DNA from: Frondihabitans sp.
Lineage (GTDB): Bacteria; Actinomycetota; Actinomycetes; Actinomycetales; Microbacteriaceae
Direction of reading: 5' to 3'
Assembly (NCBI GenBank): GCA_025464735.1
Contig: JAODMX010000020.1
Span: 1-6,620, forward strand
DNA length: 6,620 bases
Of this stretch, positions 1-6,620 are shown in pieces. The number at the start of each line of letters is the position of its first letter. The stretch's first letter is position 1. A program made the translations under genes and the position numbers. Under the pieces are notes generated by a model. That model saw nothing but the letters and a program-made list of their open reading frames with translations. It searched no databases and was not told where the DNA came from.

Positions 1-26
1 CGGGCCGGCGCCGCCCGCCGCGCGCC

Positions 27-602
27 CTAGCCCCCCGCGCGACGCGCCGGCGACGGGAACGCCTCGCGCATGTGGTCGGTCGTGAGCAGGTCGCCGATGC
101 CGATCATGAGCAGCGAGAAGACGATCTGCTCGATGACCATCCAGAACGGGTAGAGGCCCGGGATGCACGCGATGATCAGGGTGACCACGGGGAAGATCCG
201 GCTGAACAACCGCAGCCGCGAGTACGCCCAGTAGTAGCCGAGCTGCGCCCGCCACGCGAAGACGTAGAGCGAGAGCGTGATCAGCAGCACGACCGTGGAC
301 CGGAACCAGACCGCCCACTGCACGGAGACTCCGTGCGAGGCGAGCACCAACGCGATGACGATCGCGGTCAGGCCGACCAGCGTCTCGCCGAACAGCAGCC
401 AGCGAATGCCCTGGAACGCCCGCACCGTGCGCGGGTGCGACCGCATGTCTTCGCGGATGATGACATCATGCTGGCGACCGCCAGCCAACCGGTCGACGTG
501 GAACGCCTGCCAGAGCCGCTCGACGAGTTGCTCGAAGCTTCCGCTGCGCCGCGGCTCGGATGCGTTGACCATGGTGGGTCTATTGTCGCCGACCGCGACC
601 AT
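27..602 (-). CDS. hypothetical multi-pass membrane protein, 191 aa
   Basis: I do not recognise the family and assign no function. The protein has a hydrophilic N-terminal region of about 65 residues, mixed in charge and probably cytoplasmic. It is followed by hydrophobic stretches at about 68-88, 97-117 and two more within 134-173, which suggests about four transmembrane helices. A short Arg/Gly tail follows. An aromatic and basic loop lies between helices 2 and 3 (about 118-133, with GYYWAYSRLR). The ATG at 602 is preferred because GGGAG (612-616) stands 9 nt upstream. An internal ATG at 572 (residue 11) has no such site but cannot be excluded. The gene follows der after 129 bp holding a long palindrome, so it may be a separate transcription unit or a weak read-through partner; I see no convincing promoter. 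The hydrophobic pattern and high-GC codon use support real coding. A long opposite-strand frame over this region is Arg/Asp/Glu-rich and looks like a shadow. Confidence 0.75.
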   Translation of the reverse strand: MVAVGDNRPTMVNASEPRRSGSFEQLVERLWQAFHVDRLAGGRQHDVIIREDMRSHPRTVRAFQGIRWLLFGETLVGLTAIVIALVLASHGVSVQWAVWFRSTVVLLITLSLYVFAWRAQLGYYWAYSRLRLFSRIFPVVTLIIACIPGLYPFWMVIEQIVFSLLMIGIGDLLTTDHMREAFPSPARRAGG

Positions 603-611
603 GCCGCAAAA

Positions 612-616
612 CTCCC
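612..616 (-). promoter_or_regulatory. ribosome binding site of the membrane protein gene
   Basis: The minus strand reads GGGAG, 9 nt before the ATG at 602. It decides for the longer start over the ATG at 572, whose upstream bases (AATAGACCCACC) lack purine-rich complementarity to 16S rRNA. Confidence 0.5.
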
Positions 617-635
617 GGCTACCGCACTAGCCCGC

Positions 636-709
636 CCGCTAAACCCTCGCCGCCGGCCGAGCCGGTGGTCCTAGGACCACCGCGACAGCCTGCGGCGAGG
701 GTTTAGCGG
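636..709. repeat. 74-nt nested palindrome in the der downstream intergenic region
   Basis: Outer arms at 636-653 (CCGCTAAACCCTCGCCGC) and 692-709 are perfect inverted copies of 18 bp. An inner perfect palindrome of 20 nt lies at 663-682 (CGGTGGTCCTAGGACCACCG). Both share the same centre, 672.5, so the whole element can fold as one stem with an internal loop. The loop at 654-662/683-691 itself allows three consecutive pairs (655-657 with 688-690). The element starts 22 nt after the der stop on the transcribed strand. It could therefore end the operon transcript or protect its 3' end, and its symmetry would work from either side. There is no T run after either arm, so it is not a textbook intrinsic terminator. 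Alternatives are a dispersed REP-like repeat or a protein-binding palindrome. I see no target duplication at its edges. Confidence 0.8.
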
Positions 710-731
710 CCGCAGGGGCGGGAACATCCCG

Positions 732-2258
732 CTACGAGCGCTTCCGCTTCTCGCGCACGCGCATGTTGACGTTGATCGGCGTTCCCTCGAACCCGAAGAT
801 CTCGCGGAGGCGCCGCGTGATGAACCGGCGGTACTGCGGGTCGAGGAACCCGGTCGTGAAGAGCACGAACGTCGGGGGCCGGTTGGCAGCCTGGGTGCCG
901 AACAGGATCCGGGGCTGCTTGCCACCGCGGACGGGGTGCGGGTGCTCCTGTGTCAGCTCAGCGAGGAGGGCGTTGAACTTGCCGGTCGGGACCCGGGTGT
1001 CCCATGACTCGAGCGCCAGCTCGAGAGCCGGGACGAGACGCTCGAGGTGCCGACCGGTGCGCGCCGAGATGTTGACGCGGGGGGCCCAGGAGACGTGGTC
1101 GAGGTCTTGTTCGATCTCGCGCTCGAGGTAGCGGCGGCGCTCGTCGTCCAAGAGGTCCCACTTGTTGAAGGCGAGCACGAGTGCGCGGCCCGACTCGAGG
1201 ACGAGGTCGATGATGCGGAGGTCTTGTGTCGAGATCGGCTCGGTCACGTCGAGGACGACGACGGCAACCTCGGCCTTTTCGAGCGCCGCCGAGGTGCGGA
1301 GCGACGCGTAGAAGTCGGCGCCCTGCTGCAGGTGGACGCGCTTGCGGATGCCGGCGGTGTCGACGAATGTCCAGATGCGGCCGCCGATCTCGACCTGCTC
1401 GTCGACGGGGTCGCGAGTTGTTCCGGCGAGCTCGTTGACGACGACGCGCTCTTCGCCCGCCGCGCGGTTGAGGAGGGACGACTTGCCGACGTTCGGGCGG
1501 CCGAGGATGGCGACGCGACGGGGGCCGCCGATCTCCTCCTTGGCGACGTTCGAGACGGCGGGAAGCGTCGACATGGCCTTGTCGAGCAGGTCGGCCACGC
1601 CGCGACCGTGCAGGGCCGAGACGGGGAACGGCTCACCGAGGCCGAGGCCCCAGAGTTCGGCCGCTTCGATGGCCTTGCGATCGTCGTCGGTCTTGTTGGC
1701 GACGAGGATGACAGGCTTGTGGCTCTTGCGCAGCATTGTCACGACGTGCTCATCAGTCGAGGTGGCACCCACGTTGACGTCGACCACGAACAGGACGGCG
1801 TCGGCCAGGTCAACGGCGATCTCGGCCTGCATGGCGACGGACGCGTCGATGCCGATCGCGTCGGGCTCCCAGCCGCCGGTGTCGACGAGGGTGAAGCGGC
1901 GCCCGCCCCACTCGGCCTTGTACGAGACGCGGTCGCGGGTCACGCCCGGCTTGTCTTCGACGACGGCCTCGCGGCGGCCGAGGATGCGGTTGACGAGCTG
2001 CGACTTGCCCACGTTCGGCCGGCCCACGATGGCAAGCACCGGGAGAGCAGGGGCGTAGGTGATGGCATTCGGATCCCATTCGGATCCTTCGAGCACATCG
2101 ATGTCTTCGTCGTCGAGCTCGTAGTCGTCGAGGCCGCGGCGCAGGGCGTCGGCCCTCTGGGCGGCGTCAGCGTCGTCGATGGTCGCAAGTCGCTCGGCCA
2201 GCTGGCCGTCGACCTCGGGGGCGTCGTCGAAGTCGTAGTCGGTGTCGTCGTCTGCCAT
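732..2258 (-). CDS. der: ribosome assembly GTPase Der (EngA)
   Basis: Der is a tandem-GTPase factor needed for maturation of the 50S ribosomal subunit in the cytoplasm. The 508-residue protein carries both G domains. In the first, G1 is GRPNVGKS (79-86), G3 DTGG (126-129), G4 NKTD (188-191) and G5 SAL (214-216). In the second, G1 is GRPNVGKS (253-260), G3 DTAG (300-303), G4 NKWD (365-368) and G5 SAR (398-400). The C-terminal KH-like domain covers about 425-505 and ends in the basic tail REKRKRS. All nucleotide-binding motifs are intact. Residues 1-68 form an extension before the first G domain, with 24 Asp/Glu in the first 60 residues; this makes the protein longer than the roughly 436-490 residues of Bacillus and Escherichia homologues as remembered. 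The ATG at 2258 is supported by TAGGAG six nt upstream. It is the last gene of the operon, 9 bp after cmk. Confidence 0.97.
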   Translation of the reverse strand: MADDDTDYDFDDAPEVDGQLAERLATIDDADAAQRADALRRGLDDYELDDEDIDVLEGSEWDPNAITYAPALPVLAIVGRPNVGKSQLVNRILGRREAVVEDKPGVTRDRVSYKAEWGGRRFTLVDTGGWEPDAIGIDASVAMQAEIAVDLADAVLFVVDVNVGATSTDEHVVTMLRKSHKPVILVANKTDDDRKAIEAAELWGLGLGEPFPVSALHGRGVADLLDKAMSTLPAVSNVAKEEIGGPRRVAILGRPNVGKSSLLNRAAGEERVVVNELAGTTRDPVDEQVEIGGRIWTFVDTAGIRKRVHLQQGADFYASLRTSAALEKAEVAVVVLDVTEPISTQDLRIIDLVLESGRALVLAFNKWDLLDDERRRYLEREIEQDLDHVSWAPRVNISARTGRHLERLVPALELALESWDTRVPTGKFNALLAELTQEHPHPVRGGKQPRILFGTQAANRPPTFVLFTTGFLDPQYRRFITRRLREIFGFEGTPINVNMRVREKRKRS

Positions 2259-2264
2259 CGAAGG

Positions 2265-2270
2265 CTCCTA
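2265..2270 (-). promoter_or_regulatory. ribosome binding site of der, overlapping the cmk stop codon
   Basis: The minus strand reads TAGGAG, with its first three bases forming the cmk stop codon (2268-2270). The spacer to the der ATG is 6 nt. It supports the long der start that includes the acidic N-terminal extension, and it means a ribosome finishing cmk sits on the der entry site. Confidence 0.75.
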
Positions 2271-3095
2271 GGGGGTATTGGTGCTTGCCGCCCCCTCACG
2301 GAGGCGGACGAGCTCGACCACGGCGCTAACCGTCTGATCGAAGTCGAGATGGGTGGAGTCGAGAGTCGTGACGCCTTCTGCGGCTGTCATGAAGTCGACC
2401 ACCTTGCTGTCTTGCGCGTCACGTTTCGACAGTTGCCGTGCTGTTTCTTCGGCACTCTGCCCCGTGATCTCCGCGGAACGCCTAGCCATTCTAGCCTCTT
2501 CCGAGGCCGTGAGCAGGATGCGCACCTGGGCATCCGGTGCGACGACCGTCGTGATGTCGCGGCCTTCGGTCACGATGCCGGGTTTGAGGGTGTCGCGGAT
2601 CACTCCGCGGAACAGCGCGACGAGGTAGGCGCGCACCTCGGGGATTTTCGCGACGCTCGCCACGGAGGTCGTGACGGCGGGCGTCCGGATCTCGTCGGTG
2701 ACGTCATCGCCGCTGAGCTTGACGAAGTAGTGATCAGGATCCGTACCGAGGCTGTACTCGAAACTCGGCAGCGTCGCGATGACCCTCTCGGGGTGCGAAA
2801 GATCAGCACCCTCGCGCACCGCGTGCAGGGCGAAGGCGCGGTAGGCGGCGCCGGTGTCCTGGTAGTCGAAGCCGAGAGCGCGGGCCGCCGCTCGCGACAC
2901 ACTCGACTTTCCGCTGCCGGCCGGCCCGTCGACGGCCACAACTACGGGCGCTGGCGCGGTCTCCTCGATCAGCCCGGCGATCGAGCTCTCCTCGTAACGG
3001 CCCAGGAGCTCGTTCTTCCAGTCGTGGATCTCGTCGGCAGTCTCAGGCAGGTCGGGGAGTTCGGGAAGTTCGGGGTCGGTCGGTGTCGTGCTCAT
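2268..3095 (-). CDS. cmk: cytidylate kinase (CMP/dCMP kinase)
   Basis: Cmk transfers phosphate from ATP to CMP or dCMP, feeding CTP and dCTP pools. The 275-residue protein has its P-loop GPAGSGKS at 57-64, the nucleotide-site motif DTGAAYRAF (80-88), a VR pair at 154-155, the EGRD motif (177-180) and KRDAQDS (224-230). These correspond to the CMP-binding elements of the E. coli enzyme. Residues 1-50 are an extra N-terminal region, first Pro/Glu/Leu-rich ([11 protein letters not shown] within 8-18) and then a likely helix. Differences from the usual family pattern are TGAAYR where Met or Leu/Ile is common, [13 protein letters not shown] in place of GRDxGTVVFPDA, and DSKV after the RD motif in place of an Arg. 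It lies 5 bp after tyrA and 9 bp before der. No strong Shine-Dalgarno is seen, only AGAAGG directly at the ATG, so translation may depend on coupling. Confidence 0.95.
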   Translation of the reverse strand: MSTTPTDPELPELPDLPETADEIHDWKNELLGRYEESSIAGLIEETAPAPVVVAVDGPAGSGKSSVSRAAARALGFDYQDTGAAYRAFALHAVREGADLSHPERVIATLPSFEYSLGTDPDHYFVKLSGDDVTDEIRTPAVTTSVASVAKIPEVRAYLVALFRGVIRDTLKPGIVTEGRDITTVVAPDAQVRILLTASEEARMARRSAEITGQSAEETARQLSKRDAQDSKVVDFMTAAEGVTTLDSTHLDFDQTVSAVVELVRLREGAASTNTP

Positions 3096-3100
3096 GCCTT

Positions 3101-4201
3101 CTATGTTCCCGCAATCGTCCAGCCACGCTTGACCAGGTCGTCGATCAGCTGCTCTTCGTGCTCAGGAACCACGCTCACCTCGGCCAGGCCGAACTGGGCA
3201 CCCGGCGAGTGTTCTAGCCGCAGGTCTTCGAGGTTGATTCCGATCTCGCCCATCTCGGTGAGGAGGCGTCCCAGCTCGCCTGGCGCGTCGTCGACCATGA
3301 CGACCACCTGCGTGAACGTTTTCGATTGCCCGTGTTTGCCCGGAAGCCGCGCCACTCCGGCGTTGCCGGCGCCGATCGATTCCGCGATCGTGCGGAGGGC
3401 ACCCGGTTCAGCGGTGTCGGCGAGCGCGTCGATCACCTCGTCGAGGTCGTCGCGGAACGCCCGGAGCACCTGCTCGACACCGCCCGCGTTGGCCTGCAGG
3501 ATCTGCACCCACAGAGCCGGGTCGCTGGCCGCGATCCGCGTCACGTCTCGCACCCCCTGGCCCGCAAGGCCAAGCGAGGCATCGGGTGCGTCGCGCAGGC
3601 GCGCAGCCATGAGGCTCGCGATCACCTGCGGGGTGTGAGAGACGACGGCAACCCCCGCGTCGTGTTCTTCGGGCGTCATCTCGATCGGCGTCGCGCCGAG
3701 GTCGAGAACGAGGTCTTCGAGCGCGGCCGCAGCCCGGTAGCTGATGCCGTCGTGCCCCGCAATCACCCACGGACGCCCGACGAACAGGTCGGCCCGCGCC
3801 GAGATCGGCCCGCCCCGCTCCCGTCCGGCCATGGGATGCGAGCCGATGTAACGGCTGACGTCGGCGCCTCGCCGTTCGAGCTCGCGCAGGGGCGCGACCT
3901 TGACGCTCGCGACGTCGGTCACGAGGGCGGCCGGGTAGTCGGCGAGTTCGCGCTCGACGATGTCAGCGGTGACGTCGGGTGGCACGCAGACGACGATGAG
4001 CGCAGGATCATCATGGTCACCCGGAGCGCGCCCCGCCCCGTAATCGATGGCAAGGCTTCGAGCCGCGGGTGAGACGTCGTCGACGATCACGTCGACCCCC
4101 TGCTGCCGCAAGCCCAGGCCGATACTGGCGCCGAGAAGCCCGGATCCGACGATCCGCACCGTGCCCTCGAGACGGCGTGGCACTGCCACTGCCGTGCTCA
4201 C
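3101..4201 (-). CDS. tyrA: prephenate dehydrogenase with C-terminal ACT domain
   Basis: TyrA oxidatively decarboxylates prephenate to 4-hydroxyphenylpyruvate, the precursor of tyrosine. The 366-residue protein opens with a Rossmann fold whose glycine motif is [10 protein letters not shown] (19-28). Acidic residues at 41-42, at the end of the second strand, favour NAD over NADP. The prephenate-site motif GSHPMAGRE (120-128) includes the conserved His122. VVSHTPQ (186-192) and [13 protein letters not shown] (216-228) follow in the helical dimerisation domain. Residues about 295-366 form an ACT domain ([16 protein letters not shown] then [11 protein letters not shown]), which suggests feedback control by an aromatic amino acid, most likely tyrosine; the ligand is inferred. 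The start is GTG and shares GTGA with the rluB stop, a 4-bp overlap typical of coupled translation. GAGG stands 6 nt before the start. TyrA has no direct link to its neighbours, although a tyrA-cmk pairing is remembered from other actinobacteria. Confidence 0.95.
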   Translation of the reverse strand: MSTAVAVPRRLEGTVRIVGSGLLGASIGLGLRQQGVDVIVDDVSPAARSLAIDYGAGRAPGDHDDPALIVVCVPPDVTADIVERELADYPAALVTDVASVKVAPLRELERRGADVSRYIGSHPMAGRERGGPISARADLFVGRPWVIAGHDGISYRAAAALEDLVLDLGATPIEMTPEEHDAGVAVVSHTPQVIASLMAARLRDAPDASLGLAGQGVRDVTRIAASDPALWVQILQANAGGVEQVLRAFRDDLDEVIDALADTAEPGALRTIAESIGAGNAGVARLPGKHGQSKTFTQVVVMVDDAPGELGRLLTEMGEIGINLEDLRLEHSPGAQFGLAEVSVVPEHEEQLIDDLVKRGWTIAGT

Positions 4202-5517
4202 CGTCCGCCTCGGCGGCGCTTCTCCTGCTCGCGCCGCACCTGCGACCGGCGGCTCGGGGTGCCGTCGCCGTCACCGTTGCCGTTGCCGGACGCCGGGCTG
4301 TCGCCGACGGGCGACGTGCCGTTGAACGACACCCGACGTTTGCCGTCGCTGTCGTACTGCTTGCTGCCGCCGGGGCGACCCTGACGGCCGCCCGCCTGAG
4401 CGCCACGACTGCCCGCGCCACCGGACGTGCCACGCGCACCGCTGCCCGCGCCTGCGCGGCCGCCGGACGTGCCACGCGCACCGGCGCCTGCGCCCCGCCG
4501 CTTGGCTTCGCGCGCATCGAACTCGGGCTCGAACTCCTCGTCGTCCTCGTCGTAGTACTCCTTCTCGGACTCCGCGAGGTCGTCGTCGACATCCGCGTCG
4601 AGTTCCGCCCCGGAGTCGGCGCGCGCTGCATCGACGACGAACGCGGCCGTGTCGAGATCAGAGCCGAGCCGCTCGCTCGCGAGATCAGCGTCGTCGGGTG
4701 ACCCGCCGACGGCGGCTGCAATGGTCGTCGACCCGAGCCCCGCCTCCTGCGCGATCGTCAGGATGTCGCCGAGCTCGTCGCGGGTGAGGTCGCGCACTTC
4801 GCCCACCTTGAGCGTGCCCAGATGCAAGGGCCCGAACTGCCGCCGCACGAGGTCGACCACGGGGTGCCCGACGGCGTCGAGCATGCGCCGCACGATCCGG
4901 TTGCGGCCGGAGTGCAGAGTGATCTCGACGATGCTCGTGCCGGAGGCCTTCCCGGTGCCGCGGTCGACGATGCGTGCCGAGTCGGCGGCGATGTCGCCGT
5001 CGTCGAGCGTGATCCCGGATGTCAACTGCTTCACCGTCGCCGGAGTGATCGACCCGGACACCTTGGCGATGTAGGTCTTCATCACACCGAACGACGGATG
5101 CGCGAGCACGTGCGCGAGTTCGCCGTCGTTGGTGAGGATGAGCAGGCCGCTCGTCTCGGCGTCGAGGCGCCCGACGTTGAAGAGGCGCTCTTCGTAGTGG
5201 CGGGTGAAAGCTATCAGGTCCGGTCTGCCGCGCTCGTCGCTCAGCGACGAGACGACACCGACGGGCTTGTTCAGCATCAGGTATCGGCGCGAGGGATCGA
5301 GCTGCACGGCCTGCCCGTCGACCACGACCTTGTCAACGCTCGGGTCGACGCGACGCCCGGCCGACGTCACCACCTCGCCGTTCACGCGCACACGACCGGC
5401 GGCGATCAGGTCTTCCGAGACACGGCGGCTCGCGACACCGGCCGCGGCCATGACCTTCTGGAGGCGTTCGCCCTGGTGACCAGACGGATCCGGCGCGGTC
5501 GCCTTAGGCGGGGTCAT
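4198..5517 (-). CDS. rluB: 23S rRNA pseudouridine synthase, RsuA/RluB family, with long disordered tail
   Basis: It is predicted to isomerise a uridine of 23S rRNA to pseudouridine during ribosome maturation. The 439-residue protein has an S4 RNA-binding domain at about 16-73 (GERLQKVMAAAGVASRR onward). The catalytic domain spans about 78-260, with MLNKPVGVVSS (81-91) and the motif GRLDAETSGLLILTNDG (116-132), whose Asp119 is the expected catalytic residue. RNRIVRRMLDAVGHPV (205-220) is also typical. Residues 262-439 are not part of the family fold: an acidic stretch (about 285-335), then a Gly/Ala/Arg region with a repeated GARGTSGG (346-353 and 360-367), and a very basic end ([12 protein letters not shown]). 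The family is usually near 250 residues, so the tail adds about 178. AGGAGG lies 8 nt before the ATG. The gene overlaps scpB by 14 bp and tyrA by 4 bp. The choice of RluB over RsuA or RluE rests on the scpAB neighbourhood. Confidence 0.93.
   Translation of the reverse strand: MTPPKATAPDPSGHQGERLQKVMAAAGVASRRVSEDLIAAGRVRVNGEVVTSAGRRVDPSVDKVVVDGQAVQLDPSRRYLMLNKPVGVVSSLSDERGRPDLIAFTRHYEERLFNVGRLDAETSGLLILTNDGELAHVLAHPSFGVMKTYIAKVSGSITPATVKQLTSGITLDDGDIAADSARIVDRGTGKASGTSIVEITLHSGRNRIVRRMLDAVGHPVVDLVRRQFGPLHLGTLKVGEVRDLTRDELGDILTIAQEAGLGSTTIAAAVGGSPDDADLASERLGSDLDTAAFVVDAARADSGAELDADVDDDLAESEKEYYDEDDEEFEPEFDAREAKRRGAGAGARGTSGGRAGAGSGARGTSGGAGSRGAQAGGRQGRPGGSKQYDSDGKRRVSFNGTSPVGDSPASGNGNGDGDGTPSRRSQVRREQEKRRRGGR
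4421..4483 (-). repeat. two 21-bp direct repeats inside the rluB tail
   Basis: Two identical 21-bp copies lie at 4421-4441 and 4463-4483, 42 bp apart, so the period keeps the reading frame and adds 14 residues. Each copy encodes GARGTSG. The DNA between and beyond them is related (GCCTGCGC occurs after both), suggesting duplication of one 42-bp unit within the Gly/Ala/Arg-rich tail of the pseudouridine synthase. Confidence 0.85.
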
Positions 5518-6130
5518 CGCCGAAACCTCCTGATCCGTCTGACAGGAGCGGCGAGATCAGGGGGGGGTCGTCGAGCGAGTTGATGCCGAGGTGGGTGAGC
5601 AGGAGTTCTGTCGTTTCGTAGTTGATGGCGCCGGTTTCGGCCTCGGTGAAGGACTCGGTGATGAGGCCGCGGCCGAGGAGCGTCCGCACGACCGAGTCGA
5701 CGTTGACGGCACGGATCTGCGCGATCGCACCGCGCGTGATGGGCTGCTTGTACGCGATGACGGCAAGCGTCTCGAGGGCTGCCTGCGAAAGGCGCGTCGG
5801 ATTCTGGGTGAGAACGAAGTCGCGAACGATCGGATCGAACTCCTCACGGACGTAGAAACGCCAGCCGCCGCCAACCTCACGGAGCTCGAAACCGCGCCGC
5901 ACACCGGGAGTGCCGTCGCCGCGGTCAACTCCGTCGAAATCGGCCACTAGAGTCTCGATCGCCTGACGCACCGCGGGGATGGGCGCCCCGATGGCTGTCG
6001 CCAGCGACACCAGGCTCTGCGGTTCGTCGGCCACCATCAGGATCGCTTCGAGCGTGCGCGCGATCGCAACACCGGGCGCCGGAGCCGAGGCGGTGGCGTC
6101 GTCGAAATCGTCTGGCGTCTCAGCCGTCAT
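5504..6130 (-). CDS. scpB: segregation and condensation protein B (SMC-ScpAB subunit)
   Basis: ScpB dimers bind ScpA, which bridges the SMC heads, forming the complex that compacts and segregates the chromosome. The 208-residue product starts with an acidic leader (1-20). A first winged-helix region follows (about 22-110, from ARTLEAILMVADEPQSL), then the hallmark second winged helix, with LSQAALETLAVIAYKQPITRGAIAQIR (114-140) and VNVDSVVRTLLGRGLI (142-157). YETTELLLTHLGINSLDD (171-188) is the usual C-terminal signature. Length fits the family. The ATG at 6130 is chosen over one at 6211, because the 27 residues added by the latter read scpA out of frame and are not ScpB-like. It overlaps scpA by 11 bp, with only a GGGGG-type purine run upstream, so coupling to scpA is likely. 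A run of eight C (5560-5567) encodes Asp-Pro-Pro near the end. Confidence 0.95.
   Translation of the reverse strand: MTAETPDDFDDATASAPAPGVAIARTLEAILMVADEPQSLVSLATAIGAPIPAVRQAIETLVADFDGVDRGDGTPGVRRGFELREVGGGWRFYVREEFDPIVRDFVLTQNPTRLSQAALETLAVIAYKQPITRGAIAQIRAVNVDSVVRTLLGRGLITESFTEAETGAINYETTELLLTHLGINSLDDPPLISPLLSDGSGGFGDDPA
5526..5531 (-). promoter_or_regulatory. strong ribosome binding site of rluB
   Basis: The minus strand reads AGGAGG with an 8-nt spacer to the ATG at 5517. It lies inside the last codons of scpB and fixes the rluB start, giving a 14-bp overlap. It is the best Shine-Dalgarno in the window, so rluB probably has its own efficient initiation and does not depend fully on coupling. 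Confidence 0.8.
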
Positions 6131-6620
6131 AGTCGGCCCCCAGGTTGGCGAGGTTCTCTTCGGTCCAGTGGTCAGCGGTCCAGCGGATGGACAGTTCGCC
6201 GAGCGGTTCAAGTTGCTCGAAGCTCAGGGACGCGTTGCGGTAGAGCTCCAGGATCGCGAGGAACCGAGCGACGACGACGCCCTTGACGTCAACGCCGTCG
6301 ATCAGCTCGCGGAAACTCATGACCGCGCCCCGGCGGAGCATCGTCACGACGATGGCCGCCTGCTCGCGGATGCTGACGAGCGGGGCATGCAGGTGATCGA
6401 GTCCGACCGTGGGAATCTCGCGCGGCGAGAGCGCCATCGCGGCGAGGGCGGCGAAATCGTCGGGCGACAGAGTCCAGACGAGCTCCGGCGTCGACACGCG
6501 GAACTTCTGCTCAAGGCGGACGCTCCTCGCGTGCCGCGAACCCTCGGTCTCGCCTCGCGAGGCGAACCATTCGGCCGCCTGCTTGAAGGCTCGGTACTGC
6601 AGCAGCCGCGCGAACAGGAG
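6120..6620 (-). CDS. scpA: segregation and condensation protein A, C-terminal part (runs off the window)
   Basis: ScpA is the kleisin of the bacterial SMC complex and joins ScpB to the SMC heads. The open frame runs to the window edge, giving 166 C-terminal residues; the start lies outside. It begins LLFARLLQYRAFKQAAEWFA, the conserved helical segment seen in the middle of ScpA proteins. The C-terminal winged helix follows (from about window residue 85), ending with FLAILELYRNASLSFEQLEPLGELSIRW, close to the family consensus for contact with SMC. A GTG at 6497 could be mistaken for a start, but the family-like sequence continues upstream of it without a stop. The gene shares 11 bp with scpB. 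The operon promoter must lie upstream of this gene. Confidence 0.94.
   Translation of the reverse strand, partial: LLFARLLQYRAFKQAAEWFASRGETEGSRHARSVRLEQKFRVSTPELVWTLSPDDFAALAAMALSPREIPTVGLDHLHAPLVSIREQAAIVVTMLRRGAVMSFRELIDGVDVKGVVVARFLAILELYRNASLSFEQLEPLGELSIRWTADHWTEENLANLGADYDG

Noticed and set aside
72..674. A 200-codon plus-strand open frame over the membrane protein gene
   Set aside because: It is very rich in Arg, Asp, Glu and Gln with no fold-like pattern, while the minus strand gives clear membrane helices and a ribosome binding site.
638..707. Telomere-like CTAAACCCT / AGGGTTTAG motifs
   Set aside because: They occur once each as the two arms of the palindrome and not as tandem repeats; the likeness to plant-type telomere units is chance.
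636..709. A small transposable element or CRISPR remnant
   Set aside because: There is no flanking target duplication, no transposase nearby, and no spaced repeat series; only one palindrome with a single centre is seen.
1047..3638. An 863-codon open frame on the plus strand across der, cmk and the end of tyrA
   Set aside because: It is antisense to three well-supported conserved genes, its composition (many Asp, Val, Gly, Arg) is the usual shadow of high-GC codon use, and it shows no domain.
6131..6211. A longer scpB start at 6211
   Set aside because: The added residues come from scpA DNA in another frame, resemble nothing in ScpB, and would create a 92-bp overlap; the ATG at 6130 fits the family.
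6120..6497. A short gene of 125 codons starting at GTG 6497
   Set aside because: The frame continues upstream to the window edge with typical ScpA sequence, so this is the 3' part of a longer scpA.
1..6620. A new defence, mobile or biosynthetic system
   Set aside because: All but one gene belong to known core families in a conserved order, with no tRNA, integrase, toxin-antitoxin pair or composition break visible.

Overview
The window is high-GC chromosomal DNA. Every gene I can support lies on the minus strand. It looks like a conserved core operon of an actinobacterium, probably of the Microbacteriaceae or a close relative. The reasons are the GC-rich codon use, the order scpA-scpB-rluB-tyrA-cmk-der (remembered in similar form from other actinobacteria), the ACT-domain TyrA, and the family-style acidic and Gly/Arg-rich extensions. 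The assignment to a family is inference; the assignment to high-GC actinobacteria is fairly safe.

Layout in the direction of transcription, from right to left. The window opens inside scpA (6620 to 6120, its 5' part lies outside), followed by scpB (6130 to 5504), rluB (5517 to 4198), tyrA (4201 to 3101), cmk (3095 to 2268) and der (2258 to 732). Junctions are tight: overlaps of 11, 14 and 4 bp, then gaps of 5 and 9 bp. The six genes are therefore almost certainly one transcript with translational coupling. No promoter is visible inside it, and it must start upstream of the window. Downstream of der is a 129-bp intergenic region dominated by a 74-nt centred palindrome (636-709), then a gene for an unrecognised membrane protein of about four helices (602 to 27). 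The last 26 bases hold nothing I can identify.

The operon joins housekeeping functions. ScpA and ScpB are the kleisin and winged-helix partners of SMC in chromosome condensation. RluB modifies 23S rRNA and Der is a double GTPase of 50S assembly. Cmk phosphorylates CMP/dCMP and TyrA makes the tyrosine precursor. There is no pathway link across all six; it is a conserved growth-related cluster.

I see no new multi-gene system. The items most worth a second look are the long nested palindrome after der, the 178-residue charge-segregated disordered tail of RluB with an internal 42-bp duplication, the very acidic N-terminus of Der, substitutions near the nucleotide pocket of Cmk, and an 8-nt C run close to the end of scpB.
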